Shown here: one piece after another, positions 1 through 8,529 of the stretch | Position numbering within the stretch: position 1 is the first letter of the stretch | Layout: each line of letters begins with the position of its first letter | Source: Oceanobacillus alkalisoli | GTDB lineage: Bacteria > Bacillota > Bacilli > Bacillales > Amphibacillaceae | Direction of reading: 5' to 3' | DNA: 64,000 nt | Assembly: GCF_021556485.1 (NCBI RefSeq) | Contig: NZ_JAKGBW010000004.1 | Location: 1-64,000 of the forward strand | Made by a program: the position numbers and the translations under genes | Notes under the pieces: model-generated | The model's database searches: none | Told to the model about the DNA's origin: nothing | What the model saw: only the letters and a program-made list of their open reading frames with translations

Positions 1-86
1 ATATGGAATTTTATAATGAAGAACGATACCAAACGAAATTAAACAGCCTAACACCGTTAGAATATCGGTACCAGGCTGCGGCATAG
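1..86 (+). pseudogene. IS3-family transposase, C-terminal end (cut by window edge)
   Basis: The open frame running in from the window edge ends with a peptide containing EFYNEERYQTKLNSL and LEYRYQAAA, the usual C-terminus of IS3-family OrfB (DDE) transposases, where a YNxxRxQxxLxxLxPxEYR pattern closes the protein. Only 27 codons are visible, so whether the element is intact upstream cannot be told. It lies directly against a 5'-truncated ligD remnant, which suggests that the element landed in that gene. Confidence 0.75.
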
Positions 87-119
87 ATTTTTATTTTTTT
101 ACTGTCCACTTGACAGGGC
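87..119 (+). mobile_element. Probable right end of an IS3-family element
   Basis: After the transposase stop there is a T-run and then TGTCCACTTGACAGGG, which resembles the terminal repeats of IS150-group IS3 elements. A few bases further on, the sequence becomes in-frame LigD coding sequence, so the boundary is near 119-125. The other end of the element is outside the window. Confidence 0.5.
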
Positions 120-125
120 GCAGTT

Positions 126-383
126 CATATTGATTACGTTCCGCATCGTAAAGACAAAACATTGATAGCTCTCTACTCGCCGCGGCAGACAAAAGAAGGA
201 ACGGTTTCAGCACCATTATTTTGGCATGAAGTGAACGAAGACTTGACACCCGCTTCCTTTACGATCGGAAACATGGTAGAACGCGTGCAATCATTCGAAT
301 GTCCTTTTGAGAGATATTTTGAGGTGGGGAATAAGCAGGATATGAGCAAGTTATTAGAAATGGTGAAAGGTAGGGACCCATAA
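126..383 (+). pseudogene. ligD: LigD polymerase-domain 3' fragment (5' part lost at IS junction)
   Basis: The frame from about 126 reads HIDYVPHRKDKT, IALYSPRQTKEGTVSAPL and LTPASFTIGNMVERV before a natural stop. This is the conserved end of the LigD primase/polymerase domain used in bacterial non-homologous end joining with Ku (family pattern: DY...KT.IA.YSPR....TVS.P..W.E). In Bacillus-type LigD the polymerase domain is C-terminal, so this is the protein's tail. Everything upstream is IS sequence and there is no ribosome site or start codon, so the fragment is not expected to work. A ligase half may remain on the far side of the element, outside the window. Confidence 0.72.
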
Positions 384-996
384 TAAAGTGAAACTTCACT
401 ACTTTGGCTCTGGGCTTTGGGCTTTGGGCTCTGACCCCAGAGTCCATTCGATCGATTAGAACCACTCTATTCAACCGAATGAAAGCGTCACGTTTGGCGA
501 GTAATAGAATATTGCGGTTAGCCCCTAATTCCGCGATAGTTAGTGCCCAGAATCTGACGCCAAATCCATAAATTCAAGAAGTGACAGTGAACGCCCCCTG
601 CAACTTTACGAATAAACCTTGCTTAACCCCTTTATTTATTGTTGTCCCATCAATGATAAAGAGTGTTTCCAATGCTTTACATATCTTTAATAAGGTGTCA
701 ACTTTAGGACTAGTTAACCCAGCTTCAATTCACCCAATCGTAATTTCGGGTGGTGACAGGCACTCGGAAAATGGTAAATAGGTCCAGAGCTAATTTTTGA
801 TAGTTTTACTTAAGGTCGGTCTTTTTTGCTTGAAATGAACACTTGACTAATTCTCCATTATACGTTGACCCCAATATCCTAAAAACTAGGACATTTTTCA
901 TTACGCCTAGCTTTTAATATATTTTCATCTGATAATATCGACATATTTCGAGTTGACACAGCACCCGTAGTATTATAGAACTTGTAGACAATCAGC
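384..996. other. Non-coding or decayed stretch
   Basis: No intact gene is seen. It holds an early GGGCT/GGGTCAGAG-type repeat near 415-440, a decayed HTH gene (listed separately) and AT-rich sequence up to the 3' end of glycerate kinase. A minus-strand frame at about 440-575 reads protein-like (GVRFWALTIAELGANRN) but could not be assigned to a family. Confidence 0.4.
590..775 (-). pseudogene. Decayed Xre/Cro-type HTH regulator fragment
   Basis: On the minus strand one frame reads EITIG-stop-IEAGLTSPKVDTLLKICKALETL. The second half of a Cro/C1-type helix-turn-helix normally reads ...IsrIErGltsPkvdTLlKIakaL, so the match is close apart from the stop at the IxxIE position. No start with a ribosome site precedes it. 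It is best seen as a relic of a small Xre regulator, perhaps of a lost mobile element or toxin-antitoxin locus. The assignment rests on the motif only. Confidence 0.5.
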
Positions 997-2133
997 CTAT
1001 GTCCATGCCAACAACCTAGCAACATTTCTCGCCGTGGACTCTAGATTTTCAGGACCTTTTGCCAATGCTTCGTCCAACGCACAGGAACCCTCAGTAATAC
1101 TGAAAACTGCATCAATACCGGCTTCATAAATCAATTCATAGTCTTTACCCAGGGTGCCACAAAAGGCAATTACTTTTTTCACACCTTGACTTTTCGCGGC
1201 TTGTGCTACACCAACTGGGGTTTTCCCATAAATCGATTGTGCATCTATTTTTCCCTCTCCTGTGATTACTAGATCTGCTCCAGTTACTCGTTTATAAAAG
1301 TCTGTCTCTTTCAAGACAATCTCCACACCTTTCTCAAGAAGGGCATCGAAACAGTGAAGCAAGCCTGCGCCAAGTCCTCCAGCTGCGCCTGCACCTGGAA
1401 TGTCTTTCACGTCTCTACCTGTTACTCTAGCAAGCACGTTATGATAATTGGCCAATCCTTTGTCCAATTGCTCAACCATTTCCTCAGTTGCCCCTTTTTG
1501 AGGTCCATAAACCGCACTTGCACCATGTTTGCCTAAAAGTGGATTATCGACGTCACAGGCAACTATAATTTCAGTCTGTTCTATTCGTGAATCAAAATTT
1601 GCTAAGTTGATGTCTATCAAATCTACTAAAGTTCCACCGCCACGATTTGATGATTGGGAATCACGATAAATAAACTCCCCACCAAGTGCCTCAATCATTC
1701 CAGCACCTCCATCATTGGTCGCACTGCCGCCGATGCCAAGAATGATTTTTTTTACTCCATGGTCAAGTGCGTCTTTTATTAATTCACCAGTCCCATATGT
1801 TGTTGTAATCAACGGATTTCTCTTTTCCGCTGGAACAAGTGCGAGTCCGGACGCTTCAGCCATTTCTATAACCGCTAGTGATTGATCTCCAGATAAGGCG
1901 TATGTCGCCCTTACTTTTTCACCGAGTGGGCCGGTAACAACCTTTTCATACAGACTTCCGTGTAAGGCATCCATTAAAGACTCGATTGTCCCTTCTCCGC
2001 CATCCGCCATCGGAATGATATCTATGTCTAATGACTCACCAAAAACAGACCGGAAACCTAGTTTAATTGCTTCCGCAGCTTGTTTTGCTGTCATACTCTC
2101 TTTAAATGAGTCTGGTGCCATTACAATTTTCAT
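997..2133 (-). CDS. glxK: Glycerate kinase (GlxK/GarK family)
   Basis: A 378-residue protein of the usual length for the type 1 glycerate kinase family, which phosphorylates D-glycerate with ATP (family members give 2- or 3-phosphoglycerate). Visible marks are the N-terminal MAPDSFKESMTA, PMADGGEGT at 41-49, the glycine-rich GIGGSATNDGG at 133-143, and ADLVITGEGKID in the C-terminal half. The ATG has a GGGGGAT ribosome site. It lies downstream of a truncated TRAP permease and IS debris, so its original operon partners may be lost. A natural link is to the 2-hydroxyacid dehydrogenase at 4,011-4,970, which could supply glycerate, but the two are separated by IS sequence. Confidence 0.93.
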   Translation of the reverse strand: MKIVMAPDSFKESMTAKQAAEAIKLGFRSVFGESLDIDIIPMADGGEGTIESLMDALHGSLYEKVVTGPLGEKVRATYALSGDQSLAVIEMAEASGLALVPAEKRNPLITTTYGTGELIKDALDHGVKKIILGIGGSATNDGGAGMIEALGGEFIYRDSQSSNRGGGTLVDLIDINLANFDSRIEQTEIIVACDVDNPLLGKHGASAVYGPQKGATEEMVEQLDKGLANYHNVLARVTGRDVKDIPGAGAAGGLGAGLLHCFDALLEKGVEIVLKETDFYKRVTGADLVITGEGKIDAQSIYGKTPVGVAQAAKSQGVKKVIAFCGTLGKDYELIYEAGIDAVFSITEGSCALDEALAKGPENLESTARNVARLLAWT

Positions 2134-2273
2134 TTGTACACATCCCCCCTGACATAATAGTCTTCATATAACACCGTATACAATGATAGATTTGATAGCC
2201 CTAAGCCGGATTACCTTGAAAATAACCATGATACCTGCCTATCGTTAAGAACGATTTAGATAGGCAAGGCATA

Positions 2274-2804
2274 TTAATTTGATAGCAAACCAAATAAGTT
2301 AGGTAGCCATAGAGAGAGTTGGGGAATAAACGTAACTAATAAAAGCGCAACAATAATAGCTCCGTAAAACGGCAATAGTGGTTTTATAACATCTTCAATC
2401 TCAATTTTTGCTACGCTTACCCCAGCAAATAATGCACTTCCTACAGGCGGGGTAATATTACCAACACATAAGTTCATAACTAACATAATTCCAAAATGTA
2501 TTGTATCCATTCCAAGATTGGATACAATCGGAAGAAAAATAGGTGTAAATCTCAATAGAGCTGGAGTTATATCCATAAATGTTCCAATAAACAGTAAAAA
2601 TATATTTATCAATAATAGAATAAGTATTGGATTCGAAGTTATTCCTAATAGTGCTTCACTAATCATCTGTGGAATACCCGTAAATGACATTATCCATGAC
2701 ATAACACCAGAAGCGGCTACTAAAAGCACTATCATACATGTTAACACCACCGCTTCCATGAATATTCCAAGCTGAATACCGCCCATAACAATGACAATTA
2801 GCAT
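2274..2804 (-). pseudogene. TRAP transporter large permease (DctM), N-terminal half deleted
   Basis: The frame encodes about 176 residues matching the C-terminal part of DctM/SiaM-type TRAP permeases, with several hydrophobic helices and the conserved block GIMLVMNLCVGNITPPVGS. Intact DctM proteins in this window are about 425 residues, so roughly 250 residues are missing. Immediately upstream lies an IS3 orfA remnant, and no P or Q subunit accompanies it. No ribosome site supports the first ATG. It is the scar of a fifth TRAP system and is unlikely to be functional. Confidence 0.85.
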
Positions 2805-2805
2805 T

Positions 2806-3035
2806 AAACTGTAACGGGGCGTGAGGCTGACCCCATAGCTTTAATGACATTGGATCTGACTCCACAGCCCCTAGCTGTTTCAGAGACTTTTCGGCCTTTT
2901 TCTTCTATCAGTTTTACTGCATATATTTTAAATTCTTTGTCATAACTTTTTTGTTTTTCCATTTAAAACACTCCGATCTAGTCGCTAGGATTCTATTATG
3001 CAAACTCAATTCGGTGTGTCCAATTTTTAGTCTAA
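2806..3035 (-). mobile_element. IS3-family remnant with orfA N-terminus
   Basis: On the minus strand an ATG at 2,962 opens a frame reading MEKQKSYDKEFKIYAVKLI then EEKGRKVSETARG, the typical start of IS3-family OrfA (HTH, transposase_8). It continues about 45 codons and then falls into unrelated sequence at the TRAP fragment. Upstream, TTGGACACACC at about 3,015-3,025 (minus strand) looks like an IS3 left end. The rest of the element, including orfB, is gone, so the deletion that cut the TRAP permease removed most of the IS as well. Confidence 0.65.
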
Positions 3036-3041
3036 CATCAA

Positions 3042-3986
3042 TTAATCAAACAATTCACTTACAGATACTTTATTATGAATTCGAAGCAGAGCCTCCGCAA
3101 GTAAAGGGGCTATCGATAAAACTTTAATTTTATCAATTCTTTTATCTTCAGTGAGATATATAGAGTTTGTAACTACTAGCTCTTTAATCTTGGAATTTTT
3201 TATTCTATCAATGGCCGGCCCCGATAATACCGGATGTGTACAACATGCATATACCTCTAAACAACCGTTTTCAGCTACTGCTTTTGCCGCTGCTGTCAAG
3301 GTTCCAGCAGTATCGATTATATCATCAATTATAATCGCCCGCTTTCCTTCAATATCACCTACAATGTTCATTACATCCGCAACATTGGGTTCTGGACGAC
3401 GTTTGTCAATAAATGCTATCGGCACATCCATGAGGTTTGCTATTCTTCTTGCGCGACTAATCCCTCCATTATCGGGAGCAACTATTACAACATTCTCCAG
3501 TTCTTTTTCTATAAAATATTCGGATAATATATTAGTACTTAGAAGCTGGTCTACTGGTATATCAAAAAATCCTTGTATTTGTGGCGCATGTAAATCCATT
3601 GCAATTACACGATGTGCTCCAGATGTTTCTAATAAATCTGCAACCAGCTTTGCGGTAATTGGTTCACGTGAACGTGCCTTACGATCCTGACGTGCATAAC
3701 CATAATATGGTATTAAAACATTAATAGTTTTTGCTGATGCTCTTTTTAATGCATCAACCATAATTATTAATTCCATTAAATGTTCATTAGTAGGGTCTGA
3801 AGTAGACTGAACGACGTAAACATCCCTACCGCGAACACTTTCCTCAATATTAATCTGAATTTCGCCGTCACTAAAGCGACCTACGGAACATTTTCCTAAT
3901 TGCACTCCCAAAATTTCAGCAATCTCCTGTGCAAGTGGTTTATTTGAATTTAATGCAAATATTCTAAGTTCGGAATCATAACTCAT
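3042..3986 (-). CDS. prs: Ribose-phosphate pyrophosphokinase (PRPP synthetase), probable paralogue
   Basis: A 314-residue class I PRPP synthetase (ribose 5-phosphate + ATP to PRPP + AMP). It carries the ATP-binding [17 protein letters not shown] region near residues 93-110, MDLHA, and the PRPP loop [18 protein letters not shown] in the C-terminal third. Length and motifs are complete. It is the last gene of a minus-strand row with a 2-hydroxyacid dehydrogenase (24-nt gap), FGGY kinase and aldolase. In Bacillus the housekeeping prs sits beside glmU in a biosynthetic region, so this is probably a second copy tied to a catabolic cluster. Its biochemical link to that pathway is not evident. Confidence 0.92.
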   Translation of the reverse strand: MSYDSELRIFALNSNKPLAQEIAEILGVQLGKCSVGRFSDGEIQINIEESVRGRDVYVVQSTSDPTNEHLMELIIMVDALKRASAKTINVLIPYYGYARQDRKARSREPITAKLVADLLETSGAHRVIAMDLHAPQIQGFFDIPVDQLLSTNILSEYFIEKELENVVIVAPDNGGISRARRIANLMDVPIAFIDKRRPEPNVADVMNIVGDIEGKRAIIIDDIIDTAGTLTAAAKAVAENGCLEVYACCTHPVLSGPAIDRIKNSKIKELVVTNSIYLTEDKRIDKIKVLSIAPLLAEALLRIHNKVSVSELFD

Positions 3987-4010
3987 TCTCTAAATCCTCC
4001 AATTGTAAGA

Positions 4011-4970
4011 CTAATTCACTGCTGTTAGCGGACTTTCTCCAGTTAAAACTCTCTGAAGATTTTCCACTACTAAGTTTGCCATTTTTAATCTTGTCCCTTT
4101 ACTAGCGCTACCAATATGTGGCAATGTGATCACATTTGGTAAATTTAGTAAAGGATAATCTACACTTACTGGCTCTTTTTCAAACACATCTAATCCAGCA
4201 GCCCAAATTTGCTTATTTTTAAGAGCATGGTATAGAGCAACTTCGTCCACAATTCCACCCCTAGCAGTATTGATGAGAATAGAAGAGTTTTTCATCATTT
4301 CTATTTCCTTTTCTCCAATTAAGTGGTGTACTTCTAAACTATATGGTATTAATACGCAAACGAAATCTGATTCCTTTAGTAATGTGCTTAAATCAGTAAA
4401 TTCCATTTCATATTTACTTTCAAGTTCGGGTTTTCTAGAGCGATTATGATAGATAATATTCATATTAAAACCCCTTGCACGTTTTACCACAGCTTGTGCA
4501 ATTCTACCCATTCCAATCATTCCAAGAGTTGCACCATAAATATCTTGTCCAGTTAATTGCATCGGTGACCAAGTTTTCCATTTTCCTTCTCGTAAATAAT
4601 CAGAAGCTTCGACAAGTCGTCTAGCGGTTGCCATAATTAAAGCAAATGTTAAATCAGCAGTTGTTTCTGTTAGTACACCAGGGGTATTTGTGACTCGAAT
4701 ACCTCTTTTGGTCGCCTCATTTACATCAATATTATTAAAACCTACCGCCATACTTGCAACAACTTTTAATTTATTAGCATGCATAAATAACTCTTTATCA
4801 ATATCTTCTGTTAACAAGCAAAATAAACCGTCCACTTCTTTTACTTCCCTTAGTAGCACTTCACGAGGAACAGGAGTGTCTTCATTCCATATAGAAACCT
4901 CGCTAAAAGTTTTCAACTTAGTAATTACAGATTCCGGTAATTTTCGAGTAACATATATTTTGGGCTTCAA
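4011..4970 (-). CDS. D-2-hydroxyacid dehydrogenase (glyoxylate/hydroxypyruvate reductase-like)
   Basis: A 319-residue member of the D-isomer-specific 2-hydroxyacid dehydrogenase family. The Rossmann motif is LGMIGMGRIAQAV near residue 150. The active-site Arg is in NTARGGIVDE, the Glu in DVFEKEP and the His in LPHIGSAS, all in the expected order. Translation appears to start at TTG (AAAGAGGTG upstream). Family members reduce glyoxylate, hydroxypyruvate or other 2-keto acids with NAD(P)H. Its position behind an FGGY kinase recalls the Bacillus subtilis yoaD-yoaC pair. Here it probably handles the keto acid released by the neighbouring aldolase, which is inference. Confidence 0.88.
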   Translation of the reverse strand: MKPKIYVTRKLPESVITKLKTFSEVSIWNEDTPVPREVLLREVKEVDGLFCLLTEDIDKELFMHANKLKVVASMAVGFNNIDVNEATKRGIRVTNTPGVLTETTADLTFALIMATARRLVEASDYLREGKWKTWSPMQLTGQDIYGATLGMIGMGRIAQAVVKRARGFNMNIIYHNRSRKPELESKYEMEFTDLSTLLKESDFVCVLIPYSLEVHHLIGEKEIEMMKNSSILINTARGGIVDEVALYHALKNKQIWAAGLDVFEKEPVSVDYPLLNLPNVITLPHIGSASKGTRLKMANLVVENLQRVLTGESPLTAVN

Positions 4971-4999
4971 GGCTAAACACCTCTTTTATATATATTTAA

Positions 5000-6451
5000 T
5001 TATTTTGCTATAATTTGAAAAAAATCCTTCATTGCTGGGTATAATAAATTAAATTTGTAATATAAATCATCATATTTTACAAACGTTGATTCCTCTGGAA
5101 TTACGTGGGAGACTGTTTTATTTTTAACAATATCCAAGTTATCAAAAAAACCTATTGATTTTCCAGCAATTAAACATGATCCGTAAACCCCAGTTTCGGA
5201 TACTTCCTTAATTTCAATTTCCTTCTTTAACACATTCGCTTTAATTTGTGCCCATATTTTATTTTTTGAACCACCACCTATAGATGGAAACGTTTCTAAC
5301 TGTAAATCATATTTTTTTTCGATAATCTCGTATAATTGTCTTAAACCAAAAGCAGCACCTTCATATATAGCGCGTAACATATCAGCTTTTGATGAAGTCA
5401 ATTGTAATCCTGCAAAAACCCCACGTGCGTTTGGATCCCAAATTGGACTTCTTTCCCCTAACATATAGGGCAAAAAGAAAACACCATTAGATCCTATTTC
5501 TGACTCATTTGGTAATTTTTCTAGTATAGAGATGGATTTTTCATTTTCTAAAAAGTTTCTATAGAACCAATCAACTGATGCACCTGGCGTAGACATCGCC
5601 CCATGGGATAACCATTGCCCTTTCCATATATAGCACCTATTTAAAAATCGTCTGTCCATTTGTCCTGGGTCGTCAGTGCAAACTGTTAACACGTTAGAGG
5701 TTCCCACCGATTCAAACATTTGGCTCGGCTTTAATCCCAATGAAAAGCTTGAGCATGCCGTATCCGCTGCTCCAGCAACAACTGGAATCCCTTTGAAGTT
5801 ACCAATAATTTCAAACGGCGAGACTACTTCAGGTAAAATACTTTTACTTACACCTAATAGTTCACAAATTTCATCCGACCATTTATATTCAATCACATTG
5901 TAAAGTCCTGTATACGAAGCCTGGGTCCAGTCCATTACAAATTCACCAGTAAGCTTATAAAGAATATATGTAGATAAGTTGCCCCATTTATCAGTGTTAT
6001 TGTATATCTCAGGCTGATTTGCTTTCATCCATAAAAGAGAAGTAACCGTGTACATTCCCGGTTCTAAACGATTACGGGTTATATCAAATATATATTCGTC
6101 ACTAAGCGTTTCTCGTACATGTTTAGCCTGTGTTATACTCCTTCGATCTAAGTAGATAATCCCATTACTTAATGTTTTTCCTCGAGCATCCAGGTGAACC
6201 GAAGAATTACAGAAGGTGGAGAGTGAAATAGCGTCCACTACTCCACTAATTTCACTCACCTTTTTTATCATTTCTTCAATAATTGTTTTCACTTTTTTCC
6301 AGATAACCGGAAAGTTAAGTTCTACCCAACCACTCTCGGGATATAAAAGAGAATATGATTGTTTAATAAAGAAAGTAAGGTTTGCCTCTTTATCAACCGC
6401 CCCTACTTTAATTCCACTCGTTCCAATGTCAATACCGATGATATGAGACAT
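5000..6451 (-). CDS. FGGY-family carbohydrate kinase (xylulokinase/gluconokinase-like)
   Basis: A 483-residue sugar kinase with the N-terminal phosphate-binding IGIDIGTSGIKVG, the mid-protein VVAGAADTACSS and the C-terminal FGGY signature region around IGGGSKNKIWAQIKANV. FGGY kinases phosphorylate ketoses, polyols or sugar acids. The residues visible here do not settle the substrate, and YoaC-like, xylulokinase and gluconate kinase assignments are all possible. It follows the aldolase and precedes the hydroxyacid dehydrogenase on the same strand with short gaps, so it most likely makes the phosphorylated substrate of that aldolase. Confidence 0.9.
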   Translation of the reverse strand: MSHIIGIDIGTSGIKVGAVDKEANLTFFIKQSYSLLYPESGWVELNFPVIWKKVKTIIEEMIKKVSEISGVVDAISLSTFCNSSVHLDARGKTLSNGIIYLDRRSITQAKHVRETLSDEYIFDITRNRLEPGMYTVTSLLWMKANQPEIYNNTDKWGNLSTYILYKLTGEFVMDWTQASYTGLYNVIEYKWSDEICELLGVSKSILPEVVSPFEIIGNFKGIPVVAGAADTACSSFSLGLKPSQMFESVGTSNVLTVCTDDPGQMDRRFLNRCYIWKGQWLSHGAMSTPGASVDWFYRNFLENEKSISILEKLPNESEIGSNGVFFLPYMLGERSPIWDPNARGVFAGLQLTSSKADMLRAIYEGAAFGLRQLYEIIEKKYDLQLETFPSIGGGSKNKIWAQIKANVLKKEIEIKEVSETGVYGSCLIAGKSIGFFDNLDIVKNKTVSHVIPEESTFVKYDDLYYKFNLLYPAMKDFFQIIAK

Positions 6452-6512
6452 ACTTTGTCACCTTCTTACTTATTATATAAACTCTTGTTCCCTTAAGTTT
6501 TGTGAAATATCT

Positions 6513-7322
6513 TTAAGCTTCATTTAATAAATGTTCATGGAGCTCTACCGCTTCCTTCACCGTACCATGATTATGAATAATATGCTTGAAGGCCTTTACT
6601 ATAGCTGTAGGATTCGGACGATTCCATACAATTCGTCCAAAAGTAATACCAGTGCCGCCAGCATCAATTACATCGTAAACCATCTTAAAATAATCCTCTA
6701 CATTATTTCCAATATCTCCCCCTGCACAAACAACTCTGGCAGGAGTAGATGAAACTACTTTATGGAATGTTTCAGGATCTCCAGTATATTTTGTTTTAAC
6801 GATATCTACACCTAGTTCAGCTCCGGTACGTACTGCATAAGCGGTATTTCTCCAGTTGTCTCTCTCTTCTTCAGGAATTAAGTTTCCACGCGGGTAAATA
6901 TGTGCAATTACCGGCAAACCTTTCGCATGTGCTTCTCCGGAAAGTTTGGACAAATTGAATAGTTGTTCTGGTTGATCTTCTCCACCAACAATAGCCCCCA
7001 TAGAAATTGCATCAGCACCATGACGAATTGCTTCTTCGACCGTTGCAGTTTGAACATCGGAATTAGGTTGAAATGGAGAAAATGTAGATGCTTTAAAAAT
7101 TAAACTGGTTTTACCTGCATGTTGATGAAAGCAAGAATCTGCAATCCCTTTATGCATTGTCATGGCATCAGGGCCACCTTCAACAATTTCACTAATCTTC
7201 CGATCAATTGGCATTAACTCATCAAAAACTCCACGAGCAGTTGCTTGGTCAACTGCTACAGCTAAAAGACGACCATCTTCATTTAGTAGACGATTTAAGC
7301 GAATTTGTTTACCCAATAACAT
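6513..7322 (-). CDS. Class I (DhnA/LacD/LsrF-type) aldolase
   Basis: A 269-residue TIM-barrel aldolase of the DeoC/FbaB/LacD superfamily. It shows VAVDQATARG near the N-terminus, MHKGIAD, and the block GVDIVKTKYTGDPE, whose IVKT lysine fits the Schiff-base residue of this family. GGDIGNNVEDYFKMVYDVID and GITFGRIVW form the C-terminal phosphate-binding end. Relatives cleave ketose phosphates to dihydroxyacetone phosphate plus an aldehyde, or act as the LsrF thiolase. The gene lies between a Zn-dehydrogenase and an FGGY kinase. The specific substrate is unknown. Confidence 0.85.
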   Translation of the reverse strand: MLLGKQIRLNRLLNEDGRLLAVAVDQATARGVFDELMPIDRKISEIVEGGPDAMTMHKGIADSCFHQHAGKTSLIFKASTFSPFQPNSDVQTATVEEAIRHGADAISMGAIVGGEDQPEQLFNLSKLSGEAHAKGLPVIAHIYPRGNLIPEEERDNWRNTAYAVRTGAELGVDIVKTKYTGDPETFHKVVSSTPARVVCAGGDIGNNVEDYFKMVYDVIDAGGTGITFGRIVWNRPNPTAIVKAFKHIIHNHGTVKEAVELHEHLLNEA

Positions 7323-7337
7323 AATTTACCACTCCCA

Positions 7338-8384
7338 TTATTGTTGTTTTATATGAATAATTGACTTCATCCCAATTCCATTACGTACCGATTCAATAGC
7401 TTCCTGAATTGTGTCTAACGTAAATCCAGTTGTTGTAATAATTTCTGTATTAATTTTTCCTGAGTCAATTAAAGATAATGCCTCACGGAAGTAAGAGCGC
7501 TTTAAGGAAGAGGTGCCGTTAAGAGTAATTTCATCATAGTGAATGATATTTGGGTCAATTTCAGATAGTACACCTTTAGTAAATCCCGCAAAAAGATTTA
7601 ATACTCCACCCTTCTTTAATAAACCGAGTGAACCATTTGTTAATTGCGGAACGCCAATTGCCATTATAACTATATCTGCTCCTAACTGGTCAGTTGAATC
7701 TAATACAATGTCACTCAACGACTCTTCTTCTGGATTTACAACAATATCTGCACCAGCAATCTTTGCCTTTTCACGACGATGTTCAATCAATTCACTTAAA
7801 ATTACTGTTTTTGCCCCAGATATTTTAGCTAACTGTACATGTAAAAGACCAATAGGTCCTCCACCAATAATAACAACAACGTCATCCATTTTTACACTTG
7901 CTTTCTTAATACCATTTATACAACAAGCCAATGGCTCTGCAATAACTGCTTCTTCAAATGTAATATGATCAGGTATTTTTAAAATGTTTTTGGATTGAAG
8001 TGCCGTTTTAGGTATACGGACATATTCAGCGAAGCCTCCATCATACTCATACCCAATAGCAGTGCGATTTGCACAAACATTTTCCATATCATTTTGGCAA
8101 TAATAGCAATGTCCACACGGAATAACAGGGGCTACCCCTACTCTATCACCCATTTCAAAATCTTTGATATTCCGACCTATTTTAGCAACAGTTCCAACCA
8201 ACTCATGTCCGATAATTGAAGGAGTTCGAACCCCTTTTGTCTTTTTTCCTTGATATATTCTGACATCAGTGCCACAGACAGCAGCCATATCTACTTTAAC
8301 TAATATTTCGTTTTCAGTAATTTCTGGTGTTTTTACATCTTCTAATCTAATATCATTTGGTCCATAAAATACTGCTGCTTTCAT
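7338..8384 (-). CDS. Zn-dependent MDR alcohol/polyol dehydrogenase
   Basis: The ATG at 8,384 (AAGGGGG eight bases upstream) is preferred over upstream in-frame starts, giving 348 residues beginning MKAAVFYGPNDIRLEDV. It has the catalytic-zinc CGTDVRIYQG and GHELVGTV, the structural-zinc cysteines CGHCYYCQNDMENVC, and the NAD-binding VVIIGGGPIGLLH. This is the sorbitol/threonine dehydrogenase-type medium-chain family. In this cluster it likely oxidises an imported polyol or sugar-acid hydroxyl to a ketone before phosphorylation by the FGGY kinase. Confidence 0.9.
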   Translation of the reverse strand: MKAAVFYGPNDIRLEDVKTPEITENEILVKVDMAAVCGTDVRIYQGKKTKGVRTPSIIGHELVGTVAKIGRNIKDFEMGDRVGVAPVIPCGHCYYCQNDMENVCANRTAIGYEYDGGFAEYVRIPKTALQSKNILKIPDHITFEEAVIAEPLACCINGIKKASVKMDDVVVIIGGGPIGLLHVQLAKISGAKTVILSELIEHRREKAKIAGADIVVNPEEESLSDIVLDSTDQLGADIVIMAIGVPQLTNGSLGLLKKGGVLNLFAGFTKGVLSEIDPNIIHYDEITLNGTSSLKRSYFREALSLIDSGKINTEIITTTGFTLDTIQEAIESVRNGIGMKSIIHIKQQ

Positions 8385-8529
8385 ATTCATATCCCCCTTC
8401 ATTTTGTAGTAAAATTCCTTCATTAAAAACATTATACACTTGATGGTAATTTCCTTCAAGCATTTATTGATTTATTTGAAATAAAATTCACAAATATGTT
8501 TTTGTTCCTGTTGGAAATACTTTTGTTTA

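Noticed and set aside
581-781. Plus-strand 66-codon frame
   Set aside because: The opposite strand shows a decayed HTH domain; the plus frame has no ribosome site or known similarity.
3151-3690. Long plus-strand frame of 179 codons inside prs
   Set aside because: It is antisense to a motif-complete prs gene; its length follows from codon bias in the real gene.
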